DNA of 48,931 bases, from assembly GCA_900552385.1 (NCBI GenBank), contig URZI01000014.1, positions 1 through 48,931 of the forward strand, in the 5' to 3' direction. The notes under the pieces are model-generated. The model did not search any database. It worked only from the letters and a program-made list of their open reading frames with translations, and was not told where the DNA came from. Shown one piece after another: positions 31,715 to 41,352 of this stretch. The position numbers were made by a program, and so were the translations under genes. The stretch is from an uncultured Collinsella sp. Lineage in GTDB: Bacteria; Actinomycetota; Coriobacteriia; Coriobacteriales; Coriobacteriaceae. Each line of letters begins with the position of its first letter. Position 1 is the first letter of the stretch.

Positions 31715-33661
31715 TTAGCTATCGGAATGGCCAGCCGCCGCCTCGGCGCGCTCGGCATTCCATGCAACGAGCGCCTCGTGGACCGCCTTGGCAACATCGG
31801 CAGGTATGCCGCGAACTTCCGCGATCTCTTGCTCGCTCGCCGCGCGCAAACGCTTCATCGAGCCAAAATGGCGCATAAGGGCACGTTTTCTGGTGGGTCC
31901 CACGCCTGGAACGTCATCGAGTACCGAAACCGTCATGGCTTTATCGCGCAACTCGCGATGGAACGTGATGGCAAAACGGTGCGATTCATCGCGAACCTGT
32001 TTAATTAGATAGAGCGAAGCAGACCCGGTCGGCAGCACGACGGGAGTCTCGTCCCAAGGCACGAAAACTTCCTCATCGGCCTTCGCCAAGCCACAAACCG
32101 GTATATCGAGCCCAAGAGCCTCAAGTTGCTTGATCGCAGCGGTCAATTGCGGCTTACCGCCATCGACAACGAGCAAATCGGGGCGCGAGCCAAAGCGCTC
32201 GTCGACCATGCGCTCGGGAGCATAGCGTCGTCCCAAAACCTCGGACATCGACACGAAGTCGTTTGCCTCGTCCAATTCGGCCTGAATTTTAAAACGACGG
32301 TACTGGCTCTTGTCGGCGCGTCCGTTGGTAAACACCACCATCGAGGCGACGGTAAAGGTTCCATGCAGCGTCGAGATATCGAAGCACTCGATACGCATCG
32401 GCGGCGCCGGCAGCGCCAGCGCGCTTTCGAGCTCCAGGAGCGCTTGATTGGTGCGGTCGTCAGCGTACCCCGTTCGCATCATGTAGCGCATGAGGGCATG
32501 GCGCGCATTTTTGGATGCCATATCGAGCAAACGGTGCTTTTCGCCACGCTGCGGCCTATGGAGATGGCAGGAACGCTCGCGCTTGCCTGCAAGCCACTCC
32601 CCCAGCGCCTCTGCATCCTCAAGCTCGACAGAGAGGTTTATCTCAGCTGGAATATCAGCCGTCTCGTCGTAATAGCGCTTAAGAAAGCCCGACTGGAGCT
32701 CTTCCTCGTCAACATCAAGACCCTTGTCGAGAATGAACTCGCAGGTGCGAACCGTTCGGCCCTCGCGAACGACGAAGACGCAAGCGGCAGAGATGGTCTC
32801 CTCGCGATAGAAACCGATGACATCGATATCGACACTGGAGGGAAAAACGACTTGCTGACGATCGTCCAGACCCCTGATGACCTCCAAACGACGTTTGACG
32901 CGTGCCGCGCGCTCAAAGTCGAGCGCCTCGGCGGCATCCGTCATCTCGGAGGTCAGCTCATCGACGACATCCTTGCGATGGCCCGACAAAAAGCGCTCGA
33001 CGCGCTTGACGTTCTTGGCATAGTCTGCCGGAGAAATCGCGCCGACACACGCACCCGGGCCGCGCCCGACATGGTAGTCAAAGCAGGGGCGCCCGTTTTG
33101 CGCGCAAATCATATTGACGATGTCTTCCTCGCCCTTGTGGGACTCGACGATACGACGACAACGACGCCACTCCGCACAGGATGCAGAGCAGATGGGGATA
33201 ACCTTGCGCAGCGTATCTATCGTCTCACGTGCCGCACGGCTATCGGTATAGGGTCCAAAATAGCGCGTTCCCGGCTTATGACGCTCACGCGTGTATTTGA
33301 TCGCGGGATACAGGTCGCCCTTTGTAATGGCGATAAAGGGGTAGCTCTTGTCATCCTTGAGGTCGACGTTAAAGTACGGATGGTACTGGCCGATCAGGTT
33401 GCGCTCGAGTACAAGCGCCTCATGCTCGGTTTCGACAACGATGTAGTCAAAGCTCGCCACCAGCTGCATCATCAGCGGGATCTTTTGACGCTCATCCTGC
33501 AGTGTCACGTATTGACGCATGCGGGCGCGCAGGTTTTTCGCCTTGCCCACGTAGATGACATCGCCCTTGGCATCCTTCCAAAGGTAGCATCCGGGCTGCG
33601 TGGGAACGCGCGAAACCTGCTCAGCGAGTGTTGGAATGTTGTCGTGACCGGCCACACGCAC
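31715..33661 (-). CDS. uvrC: excinuclease ABC subunit C
   Basis: This 648-residue nuclease makes both cuts in nucleotide excision repair. The N-terminal GIY-YIG domain has PGCYLWKDAKGDVIYVGKAKNLRARM. A cysteine cluster (CSASCAEWRRC and later Cys) may bind Fe-S. The UVR domain is near 235-275 (EALDFERAARVKRRLEVI), the RNase H-like domain holds IECFDIS and LLVVDGGKPQL, and a helix-hairpin-helix tandem ends it (VLDDVPGVGPTRKRALM, EVRGIPADVAKAV). The GTG start immediately follows the murJ stop; a second GTG two codons on is equally possible. It is the last gene of ybaK-murJ-uvrC. Confidence 0.96.
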   Translation of the reverse strand: MRVAGHDNIPTLAEQVSRVPTQPGCYLWKDAKGDVIYVGKAKNLRARMRQYVTLQDERQKIPLMMQLVASFDYIVVETEHEALVLERNLIGQYHPYFNVDLKDDKSYPFIAITKGDLYPAIKYTRERHKPGTRYFGPYTDSRAARETIDTLRKVIPICSASCAEWRRCRRIVESHKGEEDIVNMICAQNGRPCFDYHVGRGPGACVGAISPADYAKNVKRVERFLSGHRKDVVDELTSEMTDAAEALDFERAARVKRRLEVIRGLDDRQQVVFPSSVDIDVIGFYREETISAACVFVVREGRTVRTCEFILDKGLDVDEEELQSGFLKRYYDETADIPAEINLSVELEDAEALGEWLAGKRERSCHLHRPQRGEKHRLLDMASKNARHALMRYMMRTGYADDRTNQALLELESALALPAPPMRIECFDISTLHGTFTVASMVVFTNGRADKSQYRRFKIQAELDEANDFVSMSEVLGRRYAPERMVDERFGSRPDLLVVDGGKPQLTAAIKQLEALGLDIPVCGLAKADEEVFVPWDETPVVLPTGSASLYLIKQVRDESHRFAITFHRELRDKAMTVSVLDDVPGVGPTRKRALMRHFGSMKRLRAASEQEIAEVRGIPADVAKAVHEALVAWNAERAEAAAGHSDS

Positions 33662-35344
33662 CTACTTGCGACGAAGCAGCGCCGAGACCTCGGGCATCTT
33701 AAGGACGACGGCAAGGCCAAAGGTAACAGCAAGCGAGACGACACCGGCAACGCAAACGTAGCCAAGAGTAATCAGAATCGAGCCGCCAAGTGCGCCGACT
33801 AAGTGCTCAAGCGCCCACATGACGCCGGCGCCTGCGGCAGCACCCAGGCCACCGAGCAAAAGGCCAAAGAAACCGCCATGCAGGATAGATTTGACCTGAA
33901 GGCCACGCAGACGACGACGCAGCCACCATAGCGAACATCCGACCAAGATCACGTAGTCGACGACATACGAAAGCGCGATTGCCGGCATACCGAAGCCCAG
34001 CACAACGCCAAACAGCAGAACCGAGCCGGCCTGGCCGATGGCGGAATACAGGCAATAGCGGCTATAGGGCTTCATGTCGAGCAAGGCAGAGAAGCTCTTC
34101 TGCATCAACACGACCACGCCGTAGAGCGGCAGCGAGAACGCCAGGTAGACAAGGAACTCGGACACCAGCGCCACGCCGGACTCATCAAACTTGCCGGCAC
34201 AGTAAATCATGTTGAGCGGACGCGCGAAGACAATCAGGTACAGCGCGAACGGAATCAGGAAGAACAGCATCTGGGCGACGCCACGCGAAATGCCCGTGCG
34301 AACGCTGTCGTAATCCTTCTCCTGTGCGTCGTGAGAGAGCTCGGTATAGAGCGCCGTCGAAAGCGAGGCGGCAATCAGCGCGTAGGGCAGCGTGTACCAC
34401 AGGCGCGCATAGGCGATGACGGAAGGACCAGTCTCGGGCTGGACCACCAGCGCGGCAGCGTTGGTGATAGAAGTCGAGACAAACATGCACACCGTGGCGA
34501 GCAGCGTCGGGATACCGAGCGCAATCGTCTGGCGCAGCGCGGGGTCCTTAAAGTCGATATGGATATGGGGATGCACGCCGTGCTTGCCAAGCGCGGGGAT
34601 CTGACATGCCATCTGAACAAAGACACCGAGGGTCGTACCGGCCGCAATTAAGATGATGCCGGCACGTTCGCCAAACTGTGCGGACACGGGCGCAAAACCC
34701 ATAAAGCTCGCAATGACGATCACATTGTTGAGGACCGGGGCAAACGTCGACCAGAAGTAGTCGCGGTGTGCGTTGAGAACGCCCGAAAACACCGAGCCCA
34801 AACCATAGAACAGAATCTGGATGGCAAAGAAACGGAACATGAACGCAGCGGTATCCATGCTGCCGCCGTCACCCGAAAGGAACGATTGCGTCCAGATAAA
34901 GCCCGGGGCGAACACGGTCCCCAGCAACGAAATGCCACCCAGCACCAAAAGCAGAATGCCGAGCAGGTTGCCCACGTACTCGTTCGAGGCCTCGCGACCC
35001 TGCTCACGCCTCACGCCCATGTACACGGGCAAAAACGCCGTCACGAGCATGCCGCCCATCACGAGTTCGTAGAGCATATTGGGCAGGTTGTTGGCGACCT
35101 GATAGGAGGACGAGAGTAGCGACATGCCGATAGCGGCCGCCATTGCCCACGTGCGGATAAAACCGGTAACGCGAGACACGATGGTCAGGATGGTCATAAG
35201 CCCGGCGGAACGACCAACCGTGGAGTAGTCCGACGAGCCCATGTCGTCAGTGTCATCTCGCGACGAAGAAGCTTCGGATGAGGGTGTCTGAGGCGCAGAT
35301 TCTCTTGCAAAATGAGCTCCGCGCTTCAATTCTTCCTGCGGCAT
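33662..35344 (-). CDS. murJ: lipid II flippase MurJ (MviN family)
   Basis: This 560-residue membrane protein has about 14 hydrophobic segments after a hydrophilic N-terminal tail of about 40 residues. Family marks are GRSAGLMTILTIVSRVTGFIRTWAMA, SSYQVANNLPNMLYELVMGGML, TAFLPVY, the Arg of VLNAHRDYFW and the C-terminal half ILFYGLG with AALSLPLYGV-like helices. It moves lipid II across the membrane for peptidoglycan synthesis. Its start is 3 nt past the ybaK stop and its stop abuts uvrC, so the three are cotranscribed. Confidence 0.94.
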   Translation of the reverse strand: MPQEELKRGAHFARESAPQTPSSEASSSRDDTDDMGSSDYSTVGRSAGLMTILTIVSRVTGFIRTWAMAAAIGMSLLSSSYQVANNLPNMLYELVMGGMLVTAFLPVYMGVRREQGREASNEYVGNLLGILLLVLGGISLLGTVFAPGFIWTQSFLSGDGGSMDTAAFMFRFFAIQILFYGLGSVFSGVLNAHRDYFWSTFAPVLNNVIVIASFMGFAPVSAQFGERAGIILIAAGTTLGVFVQMACQIPALGKHGVHPHIHIDFKDPALRQTIALGIPTLLATVCMFVSTSITNAAALVVQPETGPSVIAYARLWYTLPYALIAASLSTALYTELSHDAQEKDYDSVRTGISRGVAQMLFFLIPFALYLIVFARPLNMIYCAGKFDESGVALVSEFLVYLAFSLPLYGVVVLMQKSFSALLDMKPYSRYCLYSAIGQAGSVLLFGVVLGFGMPAIALSYVVDYVILVGCSLWWLRRRLRGLQVKSILHGGFFGLLLGGLGAAAGAGVMWALEHLVGALGGSILITLGYVCVAGVVSLAVTFGLAVVLKMPEVSALLRRK

Positions 35345-35347
35345 CGC

Positions 35348-35848
35348 TCAGTCCTCTCTCGTAATCGCGGCAACCGTCGCCCCGCAAAATGCAATTAAAT
35401 CATCGGGTGCAAGCTCGAGCTGATAACCACGCTTGCCTCCCGAAATAAAAATGGTATCCCAAAGGACACATGTCTCATCAATGAGCGTCCGGTAGCGTTT
35501 TTTCATACCGACCGGGCTGCAGCCGCCACGAACGTAGCCAGTCGCCGCAAGCAAATCCTTCACATGCATCATGGCCAAGGACTTCTCCCCCGCGGCACGC
35601 GCGGCGGACTTTAGATCGAGCTCGTCAGCAACAGGGATGCAGCACACGACATAGTCGTTGGACGGTGTCACGCAGACCAAAGTCTTAAATCCTTGACCGG
35701 GCTCCTCGCCAAGCTGCTCCGAAATCGCGACCCCCAGGCCCACCGACTCATCACCATCGTCTTCGTACGTATGTAGAACATAGGAAATGCCGGCACTTTC
35801 CAGCTCGCGCATCGCATTGGTTTTTGGCGTCTTTACAGCCTTTGCCAT
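35348..35848 (-). CDS. ybaK: Cys-tRNA(Pro)/Cys-tRNA(Cys) deacylase YbaK
   Basis: This 166-residue editing-domain protein of the YbaK/EbsC type hydrolyses mischarged Cys-tRNA(Pro). It begins KTPKTNAMRELESAGISYVLHTYE and has FKTLVCVTPSNDYVVCCIPVADELDLKSAARAAGEKSLAM and TGYVRGGCSPVGMKKRYRTLIDE, the usual signature with the conserved Lys and the GxxSP loop (here GGCSPVG). I chose ATG 35848, with AAAGG 8 nt upstream, by family alignment; the longer frame to 35944 runs over a hairpin. It is first in the murJ-uvrC operon. Confidence 0.93.
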   Translation of the reverse strand: MAKAVKTPKTNAMRELESAGISYVLHTYEDDGDESVGLGVAISEQLGEEPGQGFKTLVCVTPSNDYVVCCIPVADELDLKSAARAAGEKSLAMMHVKDLLAATGYVRGGCSPVGMKKRYRTLIDETCVLWDTIFISGGKRGYQLELAPDDLIAFCGATVAAITRED

Positions 35849-35929
35849 GACATATCCTTTCCCTCGCATTCGGACGCAAGGATTAAGTATATGTCCAATT
35901 CGACTGCATACGTCACATCGGCACAGCAA

Positions 35930-35960
35930 GCGCCATCGAATCACAAGGAGTCGATGGCGC
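35930..35960. repeat. stem-loop between uvrA and ybaK
   Basis: GCGCCATCGA (35930-35939) pairs perfectly with TCGATGGCGC (35951-35960) around an 11-nt loop. On the minus strand it follows the uvrA stop by 20 nt but has no U run, so its terminator role is uncertain. Confidence 0.6.
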
Positions 35961-35980
35961 CCATAAACTGAATCGCCTAT

Positions 35981-38860
35981 TTATTGAGCATCAAGTTGAG
36001 CCTGACGCTCCCGGTCACGCCTGAGCAACGGCGCCAAAAACTTGCCCGTATAACTCTGCGGACAGTCCGCAACCTGCTCCGGTGTGCCCGAAACCACGAC
36101 GGTTCCGCCGCCGTTACCGCCTTCGGGACCCATATCGATCAGGCGGTCGGCAACCTTGATGACATCAAGGTTGTGCTCAATCACCAGCACCGTGTTGCCC
36201 GCATTGACCAAGCGCTGCAGCACATCGAGCAGCTGGCGGACGTCCTCAAAATGAAGGCCGGTCGTCGGCTCGTCCAAAATATAGAACGTCTTGCCCGTCT
36301 GGCGTCGATGAAGCTCCTTGGCGAGCTTCACACGCTGCGCCTCGCCGCCCGAGAGCGTCGTGGCGGGCTGGCCCAGGCTCACGTAGCCTAAGCCTACATC
36401 GTACAGCGTCTGGAGCTTGCGCTTAATCTGCGGGATATTCCCAAAGAAGGCCAGCGCCTCGGTGACGCTCATGTCGAGCACGTCCGAGATGGTCTTGCCA
36501 CGGTAGGTGACCTCGAGTGTCTCGCGGTTGTAGCGTTTACCGCCGCAAACTTCGCAGGGAACGTAGATATCGGGAAGGAAGTGCATCTCGATCTTGATCT
36601 GCCCGTCGCCCTTGCACGCCTCACAGCGCCCGCCACTCACATTAAAGGAGAAACGACCCGGCGAGTAGCCGCGCGCCTTCGACTCCGGCGTACTCGCAAA
36701 CAGCGCGCGAAGATCATCCCACAGGCCGATATAGGTAGCAGGGTTGGAACGCGGCGTGCGGCCAATCGGCGACTGGTCGATATCGATAACCTTATCGATA
36801 CACTCGATGCCCTCGATTTTCTTATACGGACCCACAGGGCGCGTCGAACGGTGAATGGCATTCGTAAGGGCAGGCGCAATGGTATCGGTAACCAGGGAGC
36901 TCTTGCCCGATCCCGACACGCCGGTAACAACCGTAAGCGTACCAAACTCGATCTTGGCGGTAACGTTTTTGAGGTTGTTGGCTCGAGCGCCCGTAATTTT
37001 AAGGCAGCCGCGACCGGGCTTGCGCCGTTCATCAGGCACCCGGATCATTCGTTTGCCGGTCAGATAAGCGCCCGTCATCGACTCAGGACAAGCCATGATA
37101 TCGGCAGGCGTTCCCGCCGCGACTACGTGTCCGCCGTTGACGCCGGCGCCGGGCCCCATGTCGATCACGTAGTCGGCGGCACGGATTGTATCCTCGTCGT
37201 GTTCGACAACGATAACGGTATTGCCGATATCGCGCAGGCGCTCGAGCGTCTTGATCAGGCGCTCGTTGTCACGCTGATGAAGACCGATCGAGGGCTCGTC
37301 CAGAATATAGAGCACGCCCATGAGACCCGCGCCGATCTGCGTTGCCAGGCGAATACGCTGCGCCTCGCCACCAGAAAGCGTCGCCGAGGCACGATCGAGC
37401 GTCAGATAGTCGAGTCCAACATCGACCAGAAAACGCAAGCGCTCCAGGATTTCCTTGACGATGCGCCCGCCGATAAACTGTTGGCGCTCGGTGAGCTCCA
37501 GGCCCTCAAAAAACTCGAGCGACTCACGGCACGACAGGCAGCAGACCTCGTAAATGGACTTGCCGCCCACGGTGACGGCGAGCATCTCAGGGCGCAAACG
37601 AGCGCCGTGGCAGCTCGAGCACGGTTCCTCGCGAATGTACTTCTCCAAGCGCGCCTTGGTGTTCTCGTTCGTCGTCTCGGTATAGCGTTCGTACAGGATG
37701 TTGCGAACGCCCGAAAACTTGGTATCCCACTGGCTGCGACGTCCGTCGAGCTTTTGGTAGTCGACCGAGATCTTCGTATCGCCCAGGCCATCCAAGAATG
37801 CACGACGCACGCGAGGGGGCAAGTCCTCCCACGGCGTATCGGTGCTCACCTTAAAGTGTTTGCAGACCGCAGCAAAAATCTGCGGATAGTAGTTCGAATT
37901 GCCAAACAGGCTACCAAAGACTCCGTCGGCAATGGACTTCGAGGGGTCCTCGATCAGCGCCTCGGCATCAACGATTTTCTTAAAGCCCAGGCCGTCGCAC
38001 TCGGGGCACGCGCCATAGGGCGCGTTGAACGAGAAATCACGCGGCTGCAGGTCATCGATGGAGTGTCCATGCTCCGGGCACGCTAACGCCAGCGAATACT
38101 CCAGCAACTCGCCTTCGGTCCCCTCGAGAGCGTCGCGGTCGGGCAGCAAGTATACGTTCACATTGCCGTGCGCCAGCGCAGTCGCCTGTTCAACGGACTC
38201 GGCAATACGGCCCAGCGAGTTCTCGCGAATCACGATGCGGTCGACTACGACCTCGATATCGTGCTTGAACTTTTTGTCCAGATCGATCGGGTCGTCGAGC
38301 GAGCGCACTTCGCCGTCAACGCGCACGCGGCTAAAGCCCTCGGCGCGAAGGTCCTCAAACAGTTTGGTGTACTCGCCTTTTCGCCCGCGCACCACCGGTG
38401 CCAGCACAAACGCGCGGCGGCCCTCCCCCGCCGCCAAGACCTTGTCGGCAACCTGGTCGGTCGTCTGGCGCTCAATGACGCGGCCGCATTCGGGACAGTG
38501 CGGGGTGCCCACACGAGCGAACAGCAGGCGCAGATAGTCATAAATCTCGGTTACGGTGCCAACCGTCGAGCGAGGGTTTTTAGACGTCGTCTTTTGGTCG
38601 ATCGACACCGCCGGCGAAAGGCCGTCGATTGAATCCAAGTCGGGTTTATCCATCTGGCCCAAGAACTGGCGCGCATAGCTCGAAAGGCTCTCGACGTATC
38701 GACGCTGGCCCTCGGCATAGATAGTGTCAAATGCCAGCGAGCTCTTGCCCGAGCCAGAAAGACCGGTAATGACCACGAGTTGGTCACGCGGAATGGAAAC
38801 ATCGATATCACGGAGGTTGTGCTCACGAGCGCCGCGAATAACGATAGAAGAATCAGACAT
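35981..38860 (-). CDS. uvrA: excinuclease ABC subunit A
   Basis: This 959-residue damage-recognition ATPase has two ABC modules. The first has GLSGSGKSSLAFDT and a zinc finger with CPECGRVI. A further cysteine set follows (CSSCHGARLRPEML), then LSGGEAQRIRLATQIG and LDEPSIGLHQRD. The second has GVSGSGKSSLV, the long zinc finger (CEACKGDGQIKIEMHFLPD, CEVCGGKRY), LSGGEAQRVKLA and LDEPTTGLHFEDV. The length is normal. ATG 38860 has AAGGAG 6 nt upstream. It is divergent from the phosphoglycerol transferase gene. A degenerate GAAC-N4-GTGC about 63 nt upstream could be a LexA site, but the match is weak. Confidence 0.97.
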   Translation of the reverse strand: MSDSSIVIRGAREHNLRDIDVSIPRDQLVVITGLSGSGKSSLAFDTIYAEGQRRYVESLSSYARQFLGQMDKPDLDSIDGLSPAVSIDQKTTSKNPRSTVGTVTEIYDYLRLLFARVGTPHCPECGRVIERQTTDQVADKVLAAGEGRRAFVLAPVVRGRKGEYTKLFEDLRAEGFSRVRVDGEVRSLDDPIDLDKKFKHDIEVVVDRIVIRENSLGRIAESVEQATALAHGNVNVYLLPDRDALEGTEGELLEYSLALACPEHGHSIDDLQPRDFSFNAPYGACPECDGLGFKKIVDAEALIEDPSKSIADGVFGSLFGNSNYYPQIFAAVCKHFKVSTDTPWEDLPPRVRRAFLDGLGDTKISVDYQKLDGRRSQWDTKFSGVRNILYERYTETTNENTKARLEKYIREEPCSSCHGARLRPEMLAVTVGGKSIYEVCCLSCRESLEFFEGLELTERQQFIGGRIVKEILERLRFLVDVGLDYLTLDRASATLSGGEAQRIRLATQIGAGLMGVLYILDEPSIGLHQRDNERLIKTLERLRDIGNTVIVVEHDEDTIRAADYVIDMGPGAGVNGGHVVAAGTPADIMACPESMTGAYLTGKRMIRVPDERRKPGRGCLKITGARANNLKNVTAKIEFGTLTVVTGVSGSGKSSLVTDTIAPALTNAIHRSTRPVGPYKKIEGIECIDKVIDIDQSPIGRTPRSNPATYIGLWDDLRALFASTPESKARGYSPGRFSFNVSGGRCEACKGDGQIKIEMHFLPDIYVPCEVCGGKRYNRETLEVTYRGKTISDVLDMSVTEALAFFGNIPQIKRKLQTLYDVGLGYVSLGQPATTLSGGEAQRVKLAKELHRRQTGKTFYILDEPTTGLHFEDVRQLLDVLQRLVNAGNTVLVIEHNLDVIKVADRLIDMGPEGGNGGGTVVVSGTPEQVADCPQSYTGKFLAPLLRRDRERQAQLDAQ

Positions 38861-39053
38861 GGAAGCTCCTTGCCTCCTATTGCATCGAATCATACTGCCG
38901 ATGAGTTTAGCGCACTCGACGCGCACAGATGTTCGTAATACAAGATTCGCAGACCTTTAGCTTTGCGTATCGGGTGCTTTGTTTCTCGAAATGCCGCGGA
39001 AAGGTTACAGTAATCTAATACTGAACTTAATTTGCCGTAACAGAGGAACGTCC

Positions 39054-41207
39054 ATGACCGAAGATATCCCCCTTGAAATCACTTCGAGCGACATGGCCAA
39101 TCTGCCCATATTCATCGCCGTCCTTATCGTGGCCATCGTCGTGGTGCGCGTATATTTTTCAATCAAACACAATGAAAAGCCGCCCATTGCCCGCGTCTTT
39201 TGGTGCGCGACGCTCCTCATCCCGCTCGGCATGGTAGCTGCATGGATTACGAATCAATTGCTCGTAAATGAGGACAATTCCCTATGGGTCCTTTCTTATT
39301 CGGCGCTCGGTGCTGCCGCCGTCATACTTCTTGTCGAGCCCTTGGTTTCGGGACTTATCGACCAAACCGATCTTGCGACGGGAACAGTTGCCTGTATTTG
39401 CCGTGACATCCTTGTCATCGCCGCTGTTTCAGCGCTCTCGTTCGTTTCACTTGAAATTGCCTGCAACGAAACGTTCTATCGCATTCCCGCCAACTCATTC
39501 GGGTTTTCCGTCGGGCTGCTCGCAACGGTTCTGCTCTCCCTTTATCTGCTGGGACAGCGTCATGGAGGCGTCATGGCCCTCGTGCCCGTCGTCTGTTGCA
39601 TCCTTGGCATTGCCGAGCACTTCGTCATAACGTTTAAAGGCGAGGCCATCCTGCCAAGCGATATCTTGGCCCTTGGCACCGCAATGGAAGTGAGCGAGGG
39701 ATACGAGTTTACCTTTACCGCCGGAATCGTAACCTCTCTCGCCCTTCTGGAGATTTCCCTGGGGCTTCTTTCGCTTATCCGACCGCGAAAGCTCCGTACG
39801 CCTACCCATGTCTTCCCCGCAATCGCCGCTAACCTCTGCGCTTTTCTGCTAGTGACCGTTGTGGGGCTCTCGGGCTTTTCCAGCATCGACTTGGAGCAGG
39901 CGCTGAATTTTGGATTTGACCGTTGGCAGCCCATCACCACGTATGCGTCTCAGGGTTTTATCACTTCGTTCACCGAAATGGTCAACGAGTTGCCCATTGA
40001 GAAGCCCGAAGGCTATACGCCCGATGAGGCGCAGAGCATCGAGCAGGAGCTCGCCGCCACCTACGACAGCACGTATGGCTCGAACGAGCAGCGCGCGGCG
40101 GCCGTTGCCCAGTTCAATGAAATCAAGCCGACGATTGTTGCCGTCATGAACGAGAGTTTTAGCGACCTTTCGTGCTTTGAGCAGCTCCAGGCGGCCGGGT
40201 ACACCGGCCCCGCATTCTACAACTCGCTTCCCGACACACTTGTTCGCGGCACCATGCTCGCTTCGGTCGCCGGTGGCGGAACGGCGAACTCCGAATTCGA
40301 ATTTTTGACCGGAGCGACAACGGCCTTTGTCGGATTAGGCAAAATCCCCTATCAGCTATATCAGATGAATGGCGTCAACAGCCTGGCAAAGGACCTTAAG
40401 GAGCTTGGGTATACCGCTACCGCTATGCACCCGCAAAACCCCGTCAACTACCATCGAGATAAAATCTATCAGCAGCTGGGCTTTGGAGACTTTCTTTCAA
40501 TCGGCGATTTCGAAGGTGCGCCCTGTTACCATGCCGGCGTATGCGACTACGCCACCTACGACAAGATACTCGACCTGCTTAGAACCGACGAAGCCCCGCA
40601 GTTCATCTTTGACGTCACGATGCAAAATCACGGCGGCTACGACTATGGCACCGTTCCCACCGAGGAGCTGACAAACTATTGGGTCGAGGGAGCCAGCGAG
40701 GGCGCCAATAGCGCACTCAACACCTATCTTACCTGCATCAACGCATCCGACCGGGACCTCGAGTACTTTATCAACGAGCTCCGCAATATCGGCAGACCGG
40801 TTGTCCTTGTCTTTTTTGGCGACCATCAGCCGAGCGCCGCAACGACCCTCAACGACGAGCTGTACCCTCAGGAAGATACGGCAAGCCACGCTTTCCGTAT
40901 CTATCAGTCGACCTATTTCGTCTGGGCTAACTATGAAATCGCCGGCAATACCGAGCTCAACGTCTACGACACCGTCGGGGCAAACGAGATTGCAGCCATT
41001 ACCCTTAATAAGATCGGCGCCCCGCTCACCGACTATCAAAAGGCTCTGCTTGCAACAAGGTCAGATGTGCCCACCATCAATGTCGCCGGCTACCTTGGTG
41101 CCGACGGGCTGCGCTACGACTTGGAATCTGAAGACAGCCCATACGCCTCGACGATCGACAAGCTGCAGCGCATGCAATACCTCGAGTTCGCCAGCAAAGT
41201 TCAGTAA
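39054..41207 (+). CDS. LTA synthase-like phosphoglycerol transferase (sulfatase fold)
   Basis: This 717-residue membrane enzyme has about seven predicted membrane segments up to residue 275, then an extracytoplasmic sulfatase-fold domain. Glu367 in VAVMNESFSDL, the catalytic Thr410 in VAGGGTANSEFEFLTG, VTMQNHGGYD and VFFGDHQP supply the metal- and substrate-binding residues of LtaS-type enzymes. It probably transfers glycerol phosphate (or a similar group) to a cell-surface polymer or glycolipid. The exact acceptor is not predictable, and Coriobacteriia are not known for classic lipoteichoic acid. ATG 39054 has AGAGG 7 nt upstream. It is divergent from uvrA, with no evident partner gene. Confidence 0.88.
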   Translation: MTEDIPLEITSSDMANLPIFIAVLIVAIVVVRVYFSIKHNEKPPIARVFWCATLLIPLGMVAAWITNQLLVNEDNSLWVLSYSALGAAAVILLVEPLVSGLIDQTDLATGTVACICRDILVIAAVSALSFVSLEIACNETFYRIPANSFGFSVGLLATVLLSLYLLGQRHGGVMALVPVVCCILGIAEHFVITFKGEAILPSDILALGTAMEVSEGYEFTFTAGIVTSLALLEISLGLLSLIRPRKLRTPTHVFPAIAANLCAFLLVTVVGLSGFSSIDLEQALNFGFDRWQPITTYASQGFITSFTEMVNELPIEKPEGYTPDEAQSIEQELAATYDSTYGSNEQRAAAVAQFNEIKPTIVAVMNESFSDLSCFEQLQAAGYTGPAFYNSLPDTLVRGTMLASVAGGGTANSEFEFLTGATTAFVGLGKIPYQLYQMNGVNSLAKDLKELGYTATAMHPQNPVNYHRDKIYQQLGFGDFLSIGDFEGAPCYHAGVCDYATYDKILDLLRTDEAPQFIFDVTMQNHGGYDYGTVPTEELTNYWVEGASEGANSALNTYLTCINASDRDLEYFINELRNIGRPVVLVFFGDHQPSAATTLNDELYPQEDTASHAFRIYQSTYFVWANYEIAGNTELNVYDTVGANEIAAITLNKIGAPLTDYQKALLATRSDVPTINVAGYLGADGLRYDLESEDSPYASTIDKLQRMQYLEFASKVQ

Positions 41208-41267
41208 GCCCGCCCATTCGCTTGGACCCATCGTATTGCAAGCACGCTCGGCCCAAATGCATCGCAA

Positions 41268-41297
41268 ATGACTCCCGCTCGCAAACGAGGGTACAAT
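41268..41297 (+). promoter_or_regulatory. probable mrp promoter
   Basis: ATGACT (41268-41273, 4/6) and TACAAT (41292-41297, 5/6) are 18 nt apart and precede the mrp start by about 55 nt. A short CTCG/CGAG hairpin lies in the spacer. Confidence 0.6.
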
Positions 41298-41352
41298 GAC
41301 GCTCGTGTCACATCACGGGGCCCCGGCCCCAACATATACAAAGGAGTCATAC

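Noticed and set aside
38923..38934. GAAC-N4-GTGC upstream of uvrA as a LexA box
   Set aside because: One half-site is imperfect and the flanking bases do not fit the symmetric box; the match is too weak to list as a site.
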